A DNA stretch of 64,000 nucleotides from Onchocerca lupi (lineage: Eukaryota > Nematoda > Chromadorea > Rhabditida > Onchocercidae): the NCBI GenBank assembly GCA_028564675.1, contig JAOVVO010000108.1:1-64000 (forward strand), written 5' to 3'. Each line of letters starts with the position of its first letter. Positions within the stretch are counted from its first letter, which is position 1. The translations under genes were made by a program, and so were the position numbers. The notes below the pieces were generated by a model. The model saw nothing but the letters and a program-made list of their open reading frames with translations. It ran no database searches and was not told the DNA's origin. Shown here one piece after another: positions 63,886-64,000 of this stretch.

Positions 63886-64000
63886 TGTGGTAAGATTTTA
63901 ATTGAATGTTTGGAAAAAAATTTTCTTTTAAATCATTTTCTTATCTTTTAATAAGTTATACATTTGGGGTAATAGAATTTTCCTTTTTTTTTTTAATTTA

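Noticed and set aside
1..64000. CRISPR arrays, bacterial operons, tRNA or rRNA genes
   Set aside because: No spaced direct repeats of the right kind, no bacterial gene organisation apart from the AlaRS scrap, and no tRNA-like TTCGANTC box in a foldable context was recognised.

Overview
The window looks like nuclear DNA of a parasitic nematode, most plausibly a filarial or related spirurid species. It is very AT-rich, with long A and T tracts, short exons with GT..AG borders and TTTTCAG-like acceptors, and nematode-type gene content: a serpentine chemoreceptor, a trypsin-like secreted protease family, a CDK5 activator and an EF-hand protein. A fragment resembling bacterial (Rickettsiales-type) alanyl-tRNA synthetase suggests an old Wolbachia-to-nucleus insertion, which fits a filarial host. 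Species cannot be fixed from sequence alone. Most of the window is non-coding, and nearly all long single ORFs outside the genes below look like composition artefacts.

Layout. 0.8-4.4 kb: a tandem duplication carrying a small secreted cysteine-rich peptide gene (copy 1 apparently intact, copy 2 damaged), both behind the same TATA-box block. 6.9-9.4 kb: a seven-exon 7TM chemoreceptor-like gene (+). 10.3-14.2 kb: a graveyard of mobile DNA: Helitron helicase and Rep remnants, an AlaRS fragment, a ~165-bp tandem repeat, a BEL/Pao gag-to-protease remnant and an LTR-like block. 14.2-23 kb: AT-rich DNA with no gene seen, but a striking 106-nt hairpin at 19.62 kb and a GGAAC/GGAAT-rich patch at 17.7 kb. 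23.0-23.3 kb: a higher-complexity island with a candidate first coding exon. 30.9-32.6 kb: the 3' end of an EF-hand gene whose upstream exons were not found.

33.8-49.1 kb is a rearranged serine protease locus. One nearly complete gene lies on the minus strand (36.7-41.5 kb). Its promoter, signal-peptide exon and start of intron 1 are present again as an inverted copy at 34.1-34.7 kb. A decayed last exon in which the catalytic serine is replaced lies at 46.7-46.9 kb. Large diverged direct repeats (44.5-46.0 and 47.1-49.0 kb, with a partial third copy at 33.8 kb) surround it. A different, unrecognised two-exon 3' gene end sits at 43.6-43.9 kb (+).

54.8-63.9 kb holds the clearest gene: a complete six-exon CDK5 activator (p35/cdka-1 type, 397 aa), with every splice phase consistent and a polyadenylation signal. 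A GC-richer island at 51.4-51.9 kb may be its promoter or 5' region. The genes do not form a pathway; the window is a gene-poor segment with one conserved neuronal regulator and several lineage-specific secreted or receptor genes.
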